From Microbulbifer sp. YPW16 (GTDB taxonomy: Bacteria; Pseudomonadota; Gammaproteobacteria; Pseudomonadales; Cellvibrionaceae), in contig NZ_CP089928.1 of assembly GCF_021290385.1 (NCBI RefSeq), positions 4,130,588 through 4,194,587 on the forward strand: a stretch of 64,000 nt of DNA. The letters run 5' to 3'. Below the pieces are notes generated by a model, which was not told where the DNA came from, ran no database searches, and saw only the letters and a list, made by a program, of their open reading frames with translations. The position numbers and the translations under genes are program-made. This document shows positions 42,994-52,203 of the stretch, in pieces; positions within the stretch are counted from its first letter, which is position 1; each line of letters begins with the position of its first letter.

Positions 42994-45200
42994 AGTGCTT
43001 CGATCTCAATACAGTTGTTGCTTCGGTCTGTATCCGGCGTCAGCCACAGGGGGTCGATACAGATACGCTGTGGCCGGGAGGAGTCCGGCAGGGGGACCTG
43101 CAGCACCAGCCTTCCCCGGTCGGCCCGCATCCATGTCTGCGCGGGAATTTGCCAGCGGAAGCCGCGTCCGTCGTCCATAGCGATATCAAGCGGCATCGGC
43201 AACAGGCCGTTGCCGCCGTTGGCCAGCGTCAGCTGAAACCAGCGTGTGGTCTCACCGGGCGCGGGCAGTTTGCTGCCGGCGTTGGTCATGGCCTGGGCCA
43301 CCGGCTGTTGCTCCAGGGGTTTCGTATAGCCATCCACGAGCTCCGGGTCACGATCGACGGCAAAAGAGGTAATTTCCCCGGCGGTGTAAGCCAGCGCCGG
43401 TGGCTCTGGCTGGGCGATCGGGCTGGTGCTGAGGAGGGTTCCCTGCTCGGCGATGCCGGTAATGGCAAAGTCCACGTGGTGCGCGGCGTAGAACCAGCTG
43501 CGCCAGAACCAGCTAAGGTCTTCCCCCGCGGCATTCTCCATGGCCCGGAAAAAGTCCCCGGGCACGGGGCGCTTGCCCTGCCAGTCGCGGGCGAAGCGGC
43601 GTAAGCCCCGGTCAAAGGTCTCCGGCCCCATCACCAGGTGCCGGAGCATGTTCAGGACACTGGCAGTCTTGTTGTAAGCATTGGGGACTTTTTCTTTCAG
43701 GCTGTCGGCGCTGGTCATGATGGGCTGGTGGTTGGCTGAGAGTGTGTAGCCAGCCACGCTACGCGGTTCCCCGTAAATAACCTGGAAACTGGCCTCCCAG
43801 GCATGCTCGGCGCGGTATTCCAGGAAACTCACCAGGCCTTCATCCAGCCAGGCCCACTCGCGCTCATCGGTATTGATGGCCATCGGCAGGTAGTTGTGAC
43901 CCACCTCGTGAATCACGCTGCCGATAAAATCGTATTTTGTCTGCGCATCCCAGGGCTGTTCCTCGCCTCCCTTCATGCTTGTGTCATCCGCGTTGGTTTC
44001 CGCCGTATTCCTCTGCGGGCGTAAACCGATGGCAGAGAGACCGGGATACTCCATACCGACACCCGCCACATTCACCACACTGATGCTCTGCCGGGGCAGG
44101 GGGAATGTGGCGCTGTCGAAAATCTCCAGCGTATGCTCCATCGCCGCCAGTCCGAAGGTCTCCCAGAGGGATGCCGCTTCGGCAGGAAAAAACAGTTGCA
44201 GGCGGCGCCCGCTGCGGTCCTGTTTCTGTAGCCACTGGAACACCGGGGATGCGGCGAACGCAAAATCCCGCAGTTGTTCTCCCTGGAAGAACCATTCCTT
44301 CCGCCGGTCGGTACTGCGCCCGCGTCGTTGCTGCGCCCGCCCGGCATCCACGATCCACTGGGCGTCCCCGGTCTCGCTGTCCCAGTGTCGCAGTTGCTCG
44401 CGGTCCAGCACGTCGCGGGCGTTTTGCAGCTCACCGCTGGCGGCCACCACATAGTTCTCCGGCACAGTGATACGCACCCGGTAGCGACCCAGCTCGGGGG
44501 AAAACTCGCCCTGCTGCAGGAAGGGCTTGAGCTGCCAGCCGGCGTAGTCTGTGTAAGCCACCGCCCGGGGAAACCACTGTGCTGCGAGGAAGATACGGCT
44601 GCCGTCATCCAGTGCTTCGTATCCGCTGCGCGCCGCTGCGGCCTGCTTGTCCAGCAGGCCGAGCCGCCACCGGAATGACAGTGCCACCTGGTCGCCGCTT
44701 TCCAGCGGGGCTGGCAGGCGTACCTGCATCAGGGTTCCATGCTGTTGCCACTGCAGCGTTTGTCCGCTGGCCAGTTGCACCGACTCGATGTTAAAGCCCG
44801 CGGTGGCGCCGGCCCGTTCCTTGACGACAGTTCTCGCTGGCGGATCACCGGCGAGGAGCTGATAGCTGGCGGTGCTGTCGTGGAGGAGTGCATCCTGGTC
44901 GAGGGCGAAGTACAGGTTGTGCAGGCGGTCAGGCGAATTGTTGTGGTAATGCACCAGCGCACTGGCGTCCAGTTGCGATTCCTCCGGCAGGAGCTGGACG
45001 TCGAGTTCGTAGTCGACCCTTTGCTGCCAGTAATTCGCCGCCGGTGTGCCGTTGGCGGAGCGGAACTGGCCGAGTCCCAGCGCCGTCTGTCCCAGTCGCC
45101 GGAACGGGTCCCCGGCGTCCTCCGAGGCCCGTGCTCCCGTGCCGGCGCACAGAAATACCGTGAGGCAAAGGGCATAAAATGGCGCAATGGGATTGCTCAT
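42990..45200 (-). CDS. M1-family zinc metallopeptidase (aminopeptidase-like), exported
   Basis: 736 residues from the ATG at 45200 overlapping the MFS stop (ATGA). A signal peptide (FYALCLTVFLCAGTGARAS) is followed by an M1 N-domain, and HEVGH at about 431 with a glutamate exactly 18 residues later (WLDEGLVSF) forms the HExxH-x18-E zinc site. The GAMEN-like strand that marks true aminopeptidases reads VGMEYPG here, as in other membrane-associated M1 proteins. It probably trims peptides in the periplasm. The C-terminal 150 residues form a separate beta domain. Confidence 0.88.
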   Translation of the reverse strand: MSNPIAPFYALCLTVFLCAGTGARASEDAGDPFRRLGQTALGLGQFRSANGTPAANYWQQRVDYELDVQLLPEESQLDASALVHYHNNSPDRLHNLYFALDQDALLHDSTASYQLLAGDPPARTVVKERAGATAGFNIESVQLASGQTLQWQQHGTLMQVRLPAPLESGDQVALSFRWRLGLLDKQAAAARSGYEALDDGSRIFLAAQWFPRAVAYTDYAGWQLKPFLQQGEFSPELGRYRVRITVPENYVVAASGELQNARDVLDREQLRHWDSETGDAQWIVDAGRAQQRRGRSTDRRKEWFFQGEQLRDFAFAASPVFQWLQKQDRSGRRLQLFFPAEAASLWETFGLAAMEHTLEIFDSATFPLPRQSISVVNVAGVGMEYPGLSAIGLRPQRNTAETNADDTSMKGGEEQPWDAQTKYDFIGSVIHEVGHNYLPMAINTDEREWAWLDEGLVSFLEYRAEHAWEASFQVIYGEPRSVAGYTLSANHQPIMTSADSLKEKVPNAYNKTASVLNMLRHLVMGPETFDRGLRRFARDWQGKRPVPGDFFRAMENAAGEDLSWFWRSWFYAAHHVDFAITGIAEQGTLLSTSPIAQPEPPALAYTAGEITSFAVDRDPELVDGYTKPLEQQPVAQAMTNAGSKLPAPGETTRWFQLTLANGGNGLLPMPLDIAMDDGRGFRWQIPAQTWMRADRGRLVLQVPLPDSSRPQRICIDPLWLTPDTDRSNNCIEIEAL

Positions 45201-46372
45201 GGGGTGCCAGGTACTGGTGCGGCCTGGGTACTTGGCTGCCAGCCTTCGGTTACCAGCGCCATCGCCAGTGCCAGGACCATGCAGCCGATGCCCAGCCACA
45301 GGACCCCGGCGTAACCCCATGGCTGGATTGCAGAGGCGGCGAGGGGCGGCCCGAGAATTTCCCCCACCTTGAAGGCGCTGGCGCAGAGCACGATAAACCG
45401 CCCGGTATCGTCAACGCGGTTGAACTGGTCCATCAGCAGGGGAATGGTGAAGCTCCAGAAAAACTGGAACACGATTGAGGTGGCAGCGTACAGGAGGAAG
45501 GCGTTCACATCCGCCTGGCCCATCAGCAGGGCCAGGGTCGCTACCTGCACGGCGAAGGTGTTCACCAGCGCCGCGGGCCGGCCCAGGGCGCGGCTGGCCA
45601 GCGGGGTGGCCAGGGATCCCAGGCCGCTGAGCGCAAACCCGATACCCAGCAGGTCCCCGACCCGGGCACCGTCCAGACCCATATCGACACCGATGCGTTC
45701 CAGGTAAGCCCACACCGCTGAAACGCCACAGTAGTAAACCACGGTGGTGGCGAACACCAGTAGCGATCGCCTGTGGAGCAGGGTGAGGATAGCGGGGCCC
45801 GCAGCCCGGGATTCCCGCCCGGAGACAGGAAACGCCAGGGTACAGGCCACTAGCGTGGCCACCAGCCACCCGTTCAGGTAGTGGAAGAAGCCATTGACCT
45901 GCCAGAGCTCCATGATCCGTGGCACTGCGAAGAACCCGAGGGTGCCGAAGGTCACCTGCGCGGTCACCATCAGGCCGAATGCCAGTGGCGGGCGGCGGTG
46001 ATCGCCGAGCCCGGCCAGCGCTACCGCATAAGCCGCGCCGCAACCCAGGCCCGCCAGGATCCGGAACAACATCAGCAGGGTGAAACTGTCGGTATCCAGG
46101 CTCAGTAAGTTGCCACCGAGAAACAGCGCCAGCCCGGCCAGGGTTACCGGGCGCCAGGGTAGCTGGCGGACCCAGAACAGCGCCGACGCGGAACTGGCAA
46201 AGATGCCGATCACATCCGCTGCCGCCAGCCAGCCGACCTGGGACTCGGTGAAGTTTCCCTGGTCGCTGAGCCCGCCGACCCAGAGGGGCAGCAAGGTGAG
46301 CACGGCGGCGCCCATCATGGACACCATCAGCAGGCTGGCGAGGTTTGGCCAGCGATCGGGATACGGCTGCAT
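45197..46372 (-). CDS. Major facilitator superfamily transporter
   Basis: 391 residues with about twelve hydrophobic helices. The first half has the loop SASALFWVRQLPWRPV in place of the classic GxxxDRxGRR, and GCGAAYAVALAGLGDHRRPP in the second loop. No substrate motif is recognisable. As first gene of a unit with three exported peptidases it is likely to take up, or export, peptide- or amino-acid-type compounds. A 420-base region with hairpins separates it from mdeR. Confidence 0.85.
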   Translation of the reverse strand: MQPYPDRWPNLASLLMVSMMGAAVLTLLPLWVGGLSDQGNFTESQVGWLAAADVIGIFASSASALFWVRQLPWRPVTLAGLALFLGGNLLSLDTDSFTLLMLFRILAGLGCGAAYAVALAGLGDHRRPPLAFGLMVTAQVTFGTLGFFAVPRIMELWQVNGFFHYLNGWLVATLVACTLAFPVSGRESRAAGPAILTLLHRRSLLVFATTVVYYCGVSAVWAYLERIGVDMGLDGARVGDLLGIGFALSGLGSLATPLASRALGRPAALVNTFAVQVATLALLMGQADVNAFLLYAATSIVFQFFWSFTIPLLMDQFNRVDDTGRFIVLCASAFKVGEILGPPLAASAIQPWGYAGVLWLGIGCMVLALAMALVTEGWQPSTQAAPVPGTP

Positions 46373-46540
46373 ATTGCTGTTCTTCTTTTATGCGGGGCTA
46401 TGCCCGAAAGTTTACCCCCAGTCCCGGGCGTATCGAAATACACTCGATCGGTCACGGCGATAGGTGGGAAATAGACGGGAATAGGTTAGCCGGCTCTGGT
46501 CGCCGGCGGACATGCCCGGATCAGGAGGGTATATGAAAGA

Positions 46541-46597
46541 GGGCTCCGTATGCAGCGGAGCCCGCGCCAGGGCCAGCCCGATGGCTGGCTTTTTTTG
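46541..46597 (+). terminator. Two successive hairpins plus T-run: orphan terminator or small RNA end
   Basis: Hairpin one pairs GGGCTCCG with CGGAGCCC (46541-46563). Hairpin two pairs GCCAGCC with GGCTGGC (46573-46589) and is followed directly by seven T. No plus-strand gene lies upstream within 4 kb, so a normal gene terminator is unlikely. The MFS gene starts on the other strand at 46372. A short independent transcript beginning around 46400-46530 would end here. Confidence 0.55.
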
Positions 46598-46726
46598 GTG
46601 GGCGACCCCGGCCGGCACACCGGATCCCCTGACCGCCGCGCGCGGTCCCTCCGTGCCCCACCTAATAACCGAAAATCCGGTCGCCAGCCGAACCGAATTT
46701 TCTTAATTCGAGCCGGTGGCAAGTCA

Positions 46727-46765
46727 TTGCTACTTAACAATATTCGGAATAATCTAGATTTTTCC
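46727..46765 (+). promoter_or_regulatory. Promoter of mdeR with an overlapping palindromic operator
   Basis: TTGCTA (46727-46732) and TAATCT (46750-46755) are spaced by exactly 17 bases. A 20-base near-perfect palindrome (46746-46765, centre TCTAGA, arms GGAAT/TTTCC with one mismatch) covers the -10. Lrp-type proteins bind such AT-rich palindromes, so MdeR is expected to act here, 27 bases before its own ATG. Confidence 0.6.
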
Positions 46766-46791
46766 TAATCATACTCTGTGAGGCTTCTCGA

Positions 46792-47274
46792 ATGGTAACC
46801 TCTGTTTCGTCGCTGGACCGTACGGATATCGCCATCCTGCGGGTCCTCCAGGCCGAAGGGCGGATCAGCAATGTGGAGCTGTCCGACCGGGTGCACCTGT
46901 CGCCGCCGGCCACGCTGGCCCGGGTCAGGCGGCTGGAACAGGAGGGCTATATCAGCGGCTACGCGGCGATGCTCAACCGGGAGAAGCTGGGGCACGACAA
47001 CCTGGCCCTGATCGAGATCGCCCTGGAACTGCACCAGCACGAGCGGATCGCCGAGGTGCTCGACCGCCTGGTGGCCATGCCCGAGGTGCTGGAGTGCTAC
47101 CACGTGACCGGTGAATACGACTACATGATCAAGGTCAGCACCGTGAACAACCGCGCGCTCGATCATTTCATCGCCGCGCGACTGATACCGCTGCCGGGCA
47201 TCGCCCGGATACATACCAGCATCGTGTTGAAGGCGCTGAAGCAGACAACCGAGCTGGATCTGCCGGAACCCTAG
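46792..47274 (+). CDS. mdeR: Lrp/AsnC-family regulator of methionine gamma-lyase
   Basis: 160 residues, standard Lrp length. N-terminal winged helix (LDRTDIAILRVLQAEGRISN, then SPPATLARVRRLEQEGYI) and C-terminal ligand-binding RAM domain (VLECYHVTGEYDYMIKVSTV, then GIARIHTSIVLKALKQT). It precedes methionine gamma-lyase and an E1-type dehydrogenase, the exact order of mdeR-mdeA-mdeB in Pseudomonas putida, where MdeR activates mdeAB. GAGG precedes the ATG. The ligand is probably methionine (family knowledge). Confidence 0.93.
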   Translation: MVTSVSSLDRTDIAILRVLQAEGRISNVELSDRVHLSPPATLARVRRLEQEGYISGYAAMLNREKLGHDNLALIEIALELHQHERIAEVLDRLVAMPEVLECYHVTGEYDYMIKVSTVNNRALDHFIAARLIPLPGIARIHTSIVLKALKQTTELDLPEP

Positions 47275-47330
47275 GCGGGGCACTACCAGCATGAGTGCCT
47301 CGCGGATGTATAACGATAAGAGAGGCACAC

Positions 47331-48515
47331 ATGTGGGAATCCAAGAATATCGAGACCAATGCCATCCACGGCGGCAAGCAGTCGCAGGGTGAGCACGGGC
47401 CGCTGTCCACTCCCATCTACCAGACTTCCACCTTCGTCTTCGACGACGTGCAGCAGGGCGCAGATCGCTTCGCCGGTGAGGCGGGCGGGCACATCTATTC
47501 CCGGCTGGGCAACCCCACCGTGGAGGAGCTGGAAAACCGCATGGCCATCCTCGAGGGCACCGAGGCGGCCGCCGCCTTCGGCTCCGGCATGGGCGCGGTG
47601 TCTGCAGCCATCTTCGCGCTGCTGAAGACCGGCGATCACCTGGTCACCTCCCACCGCCTGTACGGCTGCACCTACGCGCTGTTCAACCACCAGCTGCCGG
47701 CGCTCGGTATCGAGGTCAGCTTTGTGGACCTGGCCGACCCGCAGGCAGTGCGGGAGGCCATCAAGCCGAACACCAAAGTGATCTACGGCGAGACCCCGAT
47801 CAATCCCTGCATGACAGTGATGGACCTGGACGCCCTGGCCGGTATCGCCAGGGAGCGCGGTATCGTCACGGTGATCGACAACACTTTCATGTCGCCGATC
47901 CTGCAGCGCCCGGCCGAGCACGGCATCGACCTGGTGTTGCACTCGGCCACCAAGTACCTGAACGGCCATGGCGACGTGGTAGCGGGCATCCTCTGCGGGC
48001 CGGCTGAACTGATTGACCAGATCAAGATGACCACCCGCAAGGACATGGGCGCGGTGATGAGCCCGCACGATGCCTGGCTGGTGATCCGCGGCCTCAAGAC
48101 CCTGCACCTGCGCATGCAGCGCCATGGCGAGAACGGCCAGGTGGTGGCCGAGTACCTGGAGAAGCACCCGGCGGTCGAGAAGGTCTACTACCCGGGCCTG
48201 CCGGACCACCCCGGTTACAAGCTGTTGGGCAAGCAGATGAGCGGTGCCGGTGGCGTGATGGCGTTCGAGCTCAAGCAGGGCTTCGAGCAGGCGGTGGCCT
48301 TCATCAACGGCCTGCAGATGTGCAAGCGTGCGGTCAGCCTCGGCGACGCCGAGACCCTGATCCAGCACCCGGCCTCCATGACCCACTCCACCTACGAGCC
48401 CGAGGAGCTGGCGGCGGCGGGTATCTCCCGCACGCTGATCCGCCTGGCGGTGGGGCTCGAGAACGCCGAGGACATCGTAGCCGACCTGGAGCAGGCGCTG
48501 GCCGGTATCGGCTGA
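47331..48515 (+). CDS. mdeA: L-methionine gamma-lyase
   Basis: 394 residues from the ATG at 47331 (AGAGG seven bases before); an in-frame start twelve codons upstream is less likely. PLP lysine is K208 (HSATKYLNGHGD) and Tyr111/Cys113 in LYGCTYA are the pair that marks methionine gamma-lyase over cystathionine enzymes. The phosphate-binding GSGMGAVSA and the NPTVEELENRMA helix are intact. The enzyme breaks methionine into methanethiol, 2-oxobutyrate and ammonia. The next gene takes on 2-oxobutyrate. Confidence 0.94.
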   Translation: MWESKNIETNAIHGGKQSQGEHGPLSTPIYQTSTFVFDDVQQGADRFAGEAGGHIYSRLGNPTVEELENRMAILEGTEAAAAFGSGMGAVSAAIFALLKTGDHLVTSHRLYGCTYALFNHQLPALGIEVSFVDLADPQAVREAIKPNTKVIYGETPINPCMTVMDLDALAGIARERGIVTVIDNTFMSPILQRPAEHGIDLVLHSATKYLNGHGDVVAGILCGPAELIDQIKMTTRKDMGAVMSPHDAWLVIRGLKTLHLRMQRHGENGQVVAEYLEKHPAVEKVYYPGLPDHPGYKLLGKQMSGAGGVMAFELKQGFEQAVAFINGLQMCKRAVSLGDAETLIQHPASMTHSTYEPEELAAAGISRTLIRLAVGLENAEDIVADLEQALAGIG

Positions 48516-48548
48516 CAGCTGGCACTGGATTTACGGTATAGGAGTGAT

Positions 48549-48583
48549 GACAGCCCGCCCGGTTTCCGGGCCGGGCTGTCTTT
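48549..48583 (+). terminator. Intercistronic hairpin between mdeA and mdeB
   Basis: GACAGCCCG pairs with CGGGCTGTC and CCCGG with CCGGG around a TTT loop, one bulged C, followed by TTTCCCTCT. The T-run is short, so it should end only part of the transcripts or protect the mdeA message from 3' decay. It lies 50 bases before the mdeB start. Confidence 0.6.
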
Positions 48584-48632
48584 CCCTCTGGAGAATGGAC
48601 CGGAGTTGAAAACGGGGTAGGGCGAGGTGAAC

Positions 48633-51344
48633 ATGCAAGTGGATCCGCAGGAGTGTGTCGGGGAACTGGACCCGGAACTGCAGGAGTGGCGGGAGGCGCT
48701 GGACGATATCCTGCGTTACCAGGGCGCCGGCCGCGCCCGGGAAATCCTGCGCGAACTGCAGGAGCGCCTGGTGCGCAGCGGCGTGCCGCTGGACGAGGCG
48801 CCGCTGAACACCCCCTACCGCAATACCATCCCGCTGTCGGCGCAGCCTGCCTATCCGGGAGACCTGGAGCTGGAACGGCGGGTGGAGGACATGATCCGCT
48901 GGAACGCCATCGCCATGGTATTGCAGGCGGCAGACAGCGGCACCGGGGTCGGCGGCCATATCGCGACCTACGCCTCCGCCGCCACCATGCTCGAGGTGGG
49001 TTTCAACCATTTCTTCCGCTGCCGTGACGAGCGTTACGGCGGCGACCAGCTCAACGTGCAGGCCCACGCCGCGCCGGGCATCTACGCCCGTGCCTTCCTG
49101 GAGGGGCGTCTCACCGAGCAGCAACTGAAAAACTTCCGTCGCCAGCTGCAGCCGGGCGGCGGCCTCTCGTCCTACCCGCATCCGCGGCAGATGCCGGATT
49201 TCTGGCAGGCGCCCACCGCGTCCATGGGGCTCTCCACCCCGTCGGCCATCTACCAGGCCCGCTTCGCCAAGTACCTGGAGGCGCGCGGCCTCAAGCCCGC
49301 CAACGGTGGCAAGGTGTGGAACTTTATCGGTGACGGCGAGGCGGACGAGCCGGAGGTGCTGGGCACCATCAATATTGCCGCGCGGGAAAACCTCGACAAC
49401 CTGGTGCTGGTGGTGAACTGCAACCTGCAGCGCCTGGATGGCCCGGTGCGGGGCAACGGCAAGATTATCCAGGAGCTGGAGCGTAGCTTCCGCGGCGCCG
49501 ACTGGCAGGTGATCAAGGTGGTGTGGGGCAGCGGCTGGGACACATTACTGCAGAACGACCACCGCGGCGTGTTGCAGAAGCGCATGGACGAGACCCTGGA
49601 CGGCGACTACCAGCTGTATTCCACCCGGCCGGGTGGCGCCCAGCGCGAGCACTGGGTGGAAAACTCCCCCGAGCTGCGGGCGCTGATGAGCAGCCTGACC
49701 GACGACGAGGTGCGCGAGATCAAGCGCGGTGGCCAGGACCCGAAAAAAATCCACGCCGCCTTTGCCCGCGCGGCCGAGGGCAGCGGGCGGCCCACGGTGA
49801 TCCTGGTGAAAACCGTCAAGGGTGACGGCCTGGGCGAGACGGCCCAGGGCAAGAACACCGCGCACCAGCAGAAACAGTTTTCCCGCGAAGACCGCATCGC
49901 CATCGGCCGCCGGCTGGGTATTCCCCTCGACGAGGAGGCGCTGGCCGGGGCCGCTTTCTACTGCCCGCCGGAAGACTCGGAAGAACTGCGTTACCTGCGC
50001 GAGCGGCGCCGCGCCCTTGGCGGGCCCATGCCGTCGCGACGTGTTGACTGTGCGGCGCTGGCGGCACCGGAGCGAAAACTGTTTGCAGAGTTCTACCGGG
50101 GCAGCGGCGAGCGCGCCATCTCCACCACCATGGCGGTGGTGCGCATGATGGCCAAGCTGATCAAGGACAGGAACGTCGGCAAATATATAGTCCCCATCGT
50201 GCCGGACGAGGCGCGCACCTTCGGCATGGAGGCGCTGTTCCGCGAGGCGGGCATCTATGCCCCCGGTGGGCAGAAGTACCAGCCAGTGGACGCCGACAGC
50301 CTGCTGCCGTATCGCGAGGCGGCGGACGGCCAGATACTGCAGGAGGGCATCTGCGAGGCAGGTGCCATGGCCTCATTCCTGGCCGCCGGCACCGCCTACG
50401 CCAACCACGGCGTACCCACCATCCCTCTGTATATTTTCTACAGCATGTTCGGTTTCCAGCGGGTGGGTGATCTCATCTGGGCCGCGGCCGACAGTATGTG
50501 TCGCGGCTTCCTGCTCGGCGGTACTGCCGGGCGCACCACCCTTAATGGTGAGGGGCTACAGCACCAGGACGGCCACTCCCCTATCCTGGCTTCCACCGTG
50601 CCCAACCTGCGCAGCTACGACCCGGCCTTTGCCTATGAGCTTGCGATCATCCTGCGCGAGGGTATCGACGAGATGTACGGCCGCGGCGAGCAGGTGTTCT
50701 ACTACCTCACGGTTTACAACGAGAACTACCCGATGCCCGCATTGCCGGAAGAAGCGCTCGAGCGGATCGAGGAGGGCGTGCTGAAGGGGATTTACCTCTA
50801 CCGCGAATCGGAATTGACGCCGGGCGGCGCGCCCCGGGTGCAGCTGTTCGGCAGCGGCAGCATCATGCAACAGGTGCTGGCCGCGCAGGAACTGCTGGCT
50901 GAAAAGGGCGTGTGTGCCGACGTGTGGAGTGTCACCAGCTACACCGAGCTTGCCCGCGACGCCGAACAGGTAGAGCGCCACAATCGCCAGCAGCGCGGCG
51001 CAAAACGGGAGCCATATTTGCAGCAGGTGCTGCAGGGCATCGAGGGTCCAGTCGTGGCCTGTAGCGACTACATGCGCGCACTGCCCGCCAGCATCTCCCG
51101 CTGGGTGCCCGGCCGTTACGTGGTTTTAGGCACCGACGGTTTCGGCCTGAGCGAAGCGCGGGATGACCTGCGCAGGTATTTCGAGGTGGACGCCGCCAGT
51201 ATCGCCTACGCTGCGCTGGCGACGCTGTGCGAGGAGGGCGTGATCAGTTCCGGTGCGTTGACGAGTTATGGCGGGGAACAGGGTGCAGTTGGCGAGTCAT
51301 CCCACGACGAGCAGTCGAAATCAGCCCCCGTGCTTGCGGAGTGA
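48633..51344 (+). CDS. mdeB: 2-Oxobutyrate dehydrogenase E1 (homodimeric PDH-E1 type)
   Basis: 903 residues from the ATG at 48633 with GAGG five bases before; a GTG two codons earlier is possible. Homodimeric AceE plan: the N-terminal helix region, thiamine motif GDGEADEPEVLGTINIA (GDG...NN-type, with NCNLQRLDGPV) in the first half, the LILSASTVPN-like loop (SPILASTVPNLRSYDP) and the long C-terminal domain. Size equals AceE (about 887). In P. putida MdeB oxidises the 2-oxobutyrate made by MdeA to propionyl-CoA. No E2 or E3 gene follows, so it must dock on the genome's own E2/E3. Confidence 0.92.
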   Translation: MQVDPQECVGELDPELQEWREALDDILRYQGAGRAREILRELQERLVRSGVPLDEAPLNTPYRNTIPLSAQPAYPGDLELERRVEDMIRWNAIAMVLQAADSGTGVGGHIATYASAATMLEVGFNHFFRCRDERYGGDQLNVQAHAAPGIYARAFLEGRLTEQQLKNFRRQLQPGGGLSSYPHPRQMPDFWQAPTASMGLSTPSAIYQARFAKYLEARGLKPANGGKVWNFIGDGEADEPEVLGTINIAARENLDNLVLVVNCNLQRLDGPVRGNGKIIQELERSFRGADWQVIKVVWGSGWDTLLQNDHRGVLQKRMDETLDGDYQLYSTRPGGAQREHWVENSPELRALMSSLTDDEVREIKRGGQDPKKIHAAFARAAEGSGRPTVILVKTVKGDGLGETAQGKNTAHQQKQFSREDRIAIGRRLGIPLDEEALAGAAFYCPPEDSEELRYLRERRRALGGPMPSRRVDCAALAAPERKLFAEFYRGSGERAISTTMAVVRMMAKLIKDRNVGKYIVPIVPDEARTFGMEALFREAGIYAPGGQKYQPVDADSLLPYREAADGQILQEGICEAGAMASFLAAGTAYANHGVPTIPLYIFYSMFGFQRVGDLIWAAADSMCRGFLLGGTAGRTTLNGEGLQHQDGHSPILASTVPNLRSYDPAFAYELAIILREGIDEMYGRGEQVFYYLTVYNENYPMPALPEEALERIEEGVLKGIYLYRESELTPGGAPRVQLFGSGSIMQQVLAAQELLAEKGVCADVWSVTSYTELARDAEQVERHNRQQRGAKREPYLQQVLQGIEGPVVACSDYMRALPASISRWVPGRYVVLGTDGFGLSEARDDLRRYFEVDAASIAYAALATLCEEGVISSGALTSYGGEQGAVGESSHDEQSKSAPVLAE

Positions 51345-51360
51345 GCCGTTCGGCTGGTGT

Positions 51361-52092
51361 TTAGCGGGCCGGCAGCACCCAACCCAACGTCTCCAGCATA
51401 GAGGCAAAGCAGCCCCGCGGGGGGGCGTAAATGCATAGCCGCTCTCCGGTTGCGGGGTGGTTCAGTTCCAGCCGGTGGGCGTGCAGCAGCAGGCGCGCGC
51501 AGCCGAACTGCTCGGCGAAGAAACGGTTGTGCACTGACTTGCCATACTTGGGGCAGCCGATCAGCGGGTGGTGAATGTGCTTGAAGTGGCGACGGATCTG
51601 GTGGCGGCGACCGGTTTCCAGCTCGATCTCCACCAGCGAGTAGCGACTTGAGGGATAGCGGTCGACCGCATAGGGCAGCTCGGTGGTGTCCAGCCGCCGG
51701 AAGCGCGTCAACGCCGGTTGGCGGGGCTGGTCGGCTTTGGGGCGCTTGCGCTGGTGCTTGAAATCGCTGACCGGCGGCAAGGGATAATCGATCACGCCTT
51801 CCTCCGGGCACCAGCCTCGGCACACGGCCACATACGCTTTCACAGAACTCTCTGAAGCCAGCTCCGCCTGCGCGCGGGCGGCGACTTGGCTACTCTTGGC
51901 AAACAGGATTACCCCGGAGGTGGGCTTGTCGAGCCGGTGGATCGGGTAGAGATGGCAGCCCACGAGGTCCCGCAGGTGCTGGAGCAGAAAGCGAGTCTCG
52001 TGATGGTCGATCGATGACCGGTGCACCAGCCACCCTCCGGGTTTGTAGGCGGCGACCAGGTAGGGGTCTTCAAAGAGAATTTCGGGGTCCAT
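51361..52092 (-). CDS. truC: tRNA pseudouridine synthase TruC-like
   Basis: 243 residues, length of TruC. RluA-type pseudouridine synthase motif HRLDKPTSGVILFAKS with the catalytic aspartate, then GRRHQIRRHFKHIHHPLIG with the conserved arginine. The N-terminal LFEDPYLVAAYKPGGWLVH strand is also typical. TruC modifies U65 in tRNA-Ile1 and tRNA-Asp in Escherichia coli. Convergent with mdeB, 16 bases apart. Confidence 0.88.
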   Translation of the reverse strand: MDPEILFEDPYLVAAYKPGGWLVHRSSIDHHETRFLLQHLRDLVGCHLYPIHRLDKPTSGVILFAKSSQVAARAQAELASESSVKAYVAVCRGWCPEEGVIDYPLPPVSDFKHQRKRPKADQPRQPALTRFRRLDTTELPYAVDRYPSSRYSLVEIELETGRRHQIRRHFKHIHHPLIGCPKYGKSVHNRFFAEQFGCARLLLHAHRLELNHPATGERLCIYAPPRGCFASMLETLGWVLPAR

Positions 52093-52203
52093 GTACAGCG
52101 GACAGCCTGTAGTGGTGAAATGCTGCCTATTGTAATCTGATTATCGGTTGGCCGTACCGCCCGGTTGCTGACCAGTATTACCAGTTCAATATAGGGGTGC
52201 GCT

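Noticed and set aside
46746..46765. The palindrome as a transposon end or attachment site.
   Set aside because: No direct repeat flanks it, no transposase or integrase is near, and its place over a promoter -10 explains it better as an operator.
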